Below, one piece after another: positions 62,601 through 64,000 of a DNA stretch of 64,000 nt (position 1 is its first letter; every line of letters starts with the position of its first letter). The notes beneath the pieces were generated by a model. That model worked only from the letters and a program-made list of their open reading frames with translations, was not told where the DNA came from and searched no databases. Origin of the DNA: Rhopalosiphum padi. Its lineage: Eukaryota; Arthropoda; Insecta; Hemiptera; Aphididae. Position numbers and translations under genes: made by a program. Location: contig NC_083598.1 of the NCBI RefSeq assembly GCF_020882245.1, positions 49,451,858 to 49,515,857 of the forward strand. Direction: 5' to 3'.

Positions 62601-63629
62601 TTATGCTATCATGTTACTTAAAAACTCGTACGTCTTCGGGGGTATCGAATATAGTGTATAATGTATATATTTTTATGTATACTTAGGTACAGACGCTATT
62701 TTAAATATAATAGGTAATATCAATGGTTATACAGAAAAAGAGTTTTAGTGATATTTTTCAATCAGTTAGTAGAGTTAAAAAATATTTTGTTGTGATTTTA
62801 ATATTTTACTATTTTTGTGATGAACAATAACTTTTTTTTACGCAGAATATACTATTTTTTATTTGTAAGTTATCTATATAAGTATTATTTATTTAAAATA
62901 TATACTCATATAATATTTATTTAGGACAGGTGGTATTATCAGTATCCGATATTTTCGATATTTGAGAATACCGATATACTGTAAATCGGTAATTGCCGTT
63001 GTTACCGACTATTGTATGGTATTCCATGCTAAAGTAATTGGTAAAATAACGAATTCATGTAGTCACTAGTCTATCATCGATATAAAGTAGCGTACAAATC
63101 CATATTATATTCGGAAAATCTATTTTTTTGTGTAGTATTTATACCATTTACGGACATAAATGTTCCGTAGTACTATACTTTGTAAAATACAATATGGTTG
63201 ACCGCCACGTCTGCAAAAGGGTTATGAAACTCTGATCCAGAACAGTATAAGATTATAGAACCTTTTTTATACAAAGCCCTTTTTATTTTTGTAAGAGTTC
63301 TCACCCCCTCTCCAACGGACAACGGTATTAAAAAACATTTAAACACTACATTTTTTTTTCAAAACAATAATATTACGAACATAATAATATAAAAATAAAC
63401 ACCAAGCATTTTCCTAGGTTTGAATAACTTTACTGTTCTATAGGTTCACCGAAAACACTATATTATATTTGTTATATACCATTTATACGACCGGCAATAC
63501 CGTCTTTGATACAGATAGTAAACAAATTCCAGATATCAGGTATCGAAATTTAAAATACTGACAGTTTTACTTTATAAATACATGTATACGTAATACGTAT
63601 ATATATTTATGTAGATACATCGTAATCGC

Positions 63630-64000
63630 GGCAATGCATTTCGTATCGCATCGGCCGTCATCGACAACACTGTGTGTGCGCGGGACGGGAAAAACGCAAC
63701 ACACCAACGGCTGTTGTACGTTACACTTTCGGGGTCGACGCATTATTGTGTGCCGCGGTGGCGTGGGCGTGCAGAGCAACCGGCGGCGGCGGTGCGTTGA
63801 AGCCGGTCGCCACTGCTCGCACGCGATCAATATAAGCTCTCTATAGTACACGTCGCTCTCCGCGTAGTATGCGCTCTCTTTAGTTGCCGTTTCATATTAT
63901 TATACAAATAAGCGGGCTGGCGGGCTGGCGGGAGGGCGCTTGCGCGCGTAAGTTGTATGTGTGTATGTGTGTACGATTGTCGCTAGATCGCTCGATCGCT
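63630..64000. other. CpG-rich, promoter-like stretch at the window edge
   Basis: Base composition changes sharply to GC-rich with many CpG dinucleotides. There are direct repeats of GGCTGGCGG (about 63914-63933) and CGATCGCT-like words at the end. Open frames exist on both strands but none has recognisable protein content. It could be an internal promoter or 5' exon of Sik2, or of a neighbouring gene. Confidence 0.35.

Larger units (their letters stand above)
58921..64000 (-). other. Probable Sik2 intron running beyond the window
   Basis: The exon at 58805-58920 starts with a splice acceptor and a split codon, so earlier exons must exist. I found no sequence encoding the kinase N-lobe up to 64000. 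The interval holds one miniature element (59519-59663) and a GC-richer end (63630-64000). Confidence 0.5.

Noticed and set aside
62930..63560. Possible transposon between GGTATT-rich stretches
   Set aside because: AATACCG-like words occur at both sides, but I could not pair ends or find a target duplication, so the call is not supported.

Overview
The window looks like nuclear DNA of an insect, most likely an aphid or close hemipteran. It is AT-rich (by eye well above 65 percent A+T) and full of short TAC/CTATA-type words and simple repeats. Its genes carry spliceosomal introns with GT-AG ends, its proteins resemble insect orthologues closely, and it holds many short non-autonomous DNA transposons. 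The species assignment is inference; no organelle, bacterial or viral gene was seen.

Five host genes or gene parts can be supported. (1) At 11299-11402 (+) there is a terminal exon encoding a hydrophobic, GPI-signal-like C-terminus of an unidentified protein. (2) U2af38 (U2AF1) lies on the minus strand at 18928-24329 in seven coding exons. (3) The mRNA capping enzyme lies on the plus strand at 24983-30939 in fourteen coding exons, head to head with U2af38 and 653 bp from it. (4) mRpL41 lies on the plus strand at 44267-44924 in three coding exons. (5) The 3' part of a salt-inducible kinase of the Sik2 type lies on the minus strand at 48437-58920 in six coding exons. Its N-lobe exons are not visible and probably lie beyond position 64000.

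The other clear gene is transposon-borne: a MULE-type transposase at 37117-38479. It sits in a 2.33-kb element (36501-38830) with inverted, multiply repeated ends and an exact 8-bp target duplication. Around it are many hAT-like miniature elements. Four have exact 8-bp duplications (1193-1466, 4499-5016, 14895-15050, 33126-34310), and two have 7 of 8 matching (12487-12856, 31687-32237). There is also one nested pair (41400-42160 containing 41666-41847) and several decayed copies.

Layout: 1-11 kb is AT-rich DNA without recognisable exons; 11-18.9 kb holds the GPI-like terminal exon, its probable 3' UTR and transposon remnants; 18.9-31 kb is the U2af38/capping-enzyme pair, two general RNA-processing factors; 31-44 kb is transposon-rich, with a CpG-richer promoter-like stretch at about 39.4-42.9 kb; 44.3-44.9 kb is mRpL41; 48.4-64 kb is Sik2 with large introns. 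I see no tRNA, rRNA or CRISPR array. The most notable observations are the MULE element with its one-base frameshift, an apparent one-base shift in the U2af38 glycine tract, recovery of the distant last Sik2 exon, and a GC3-rich coding-like fragment at 34870-35032.
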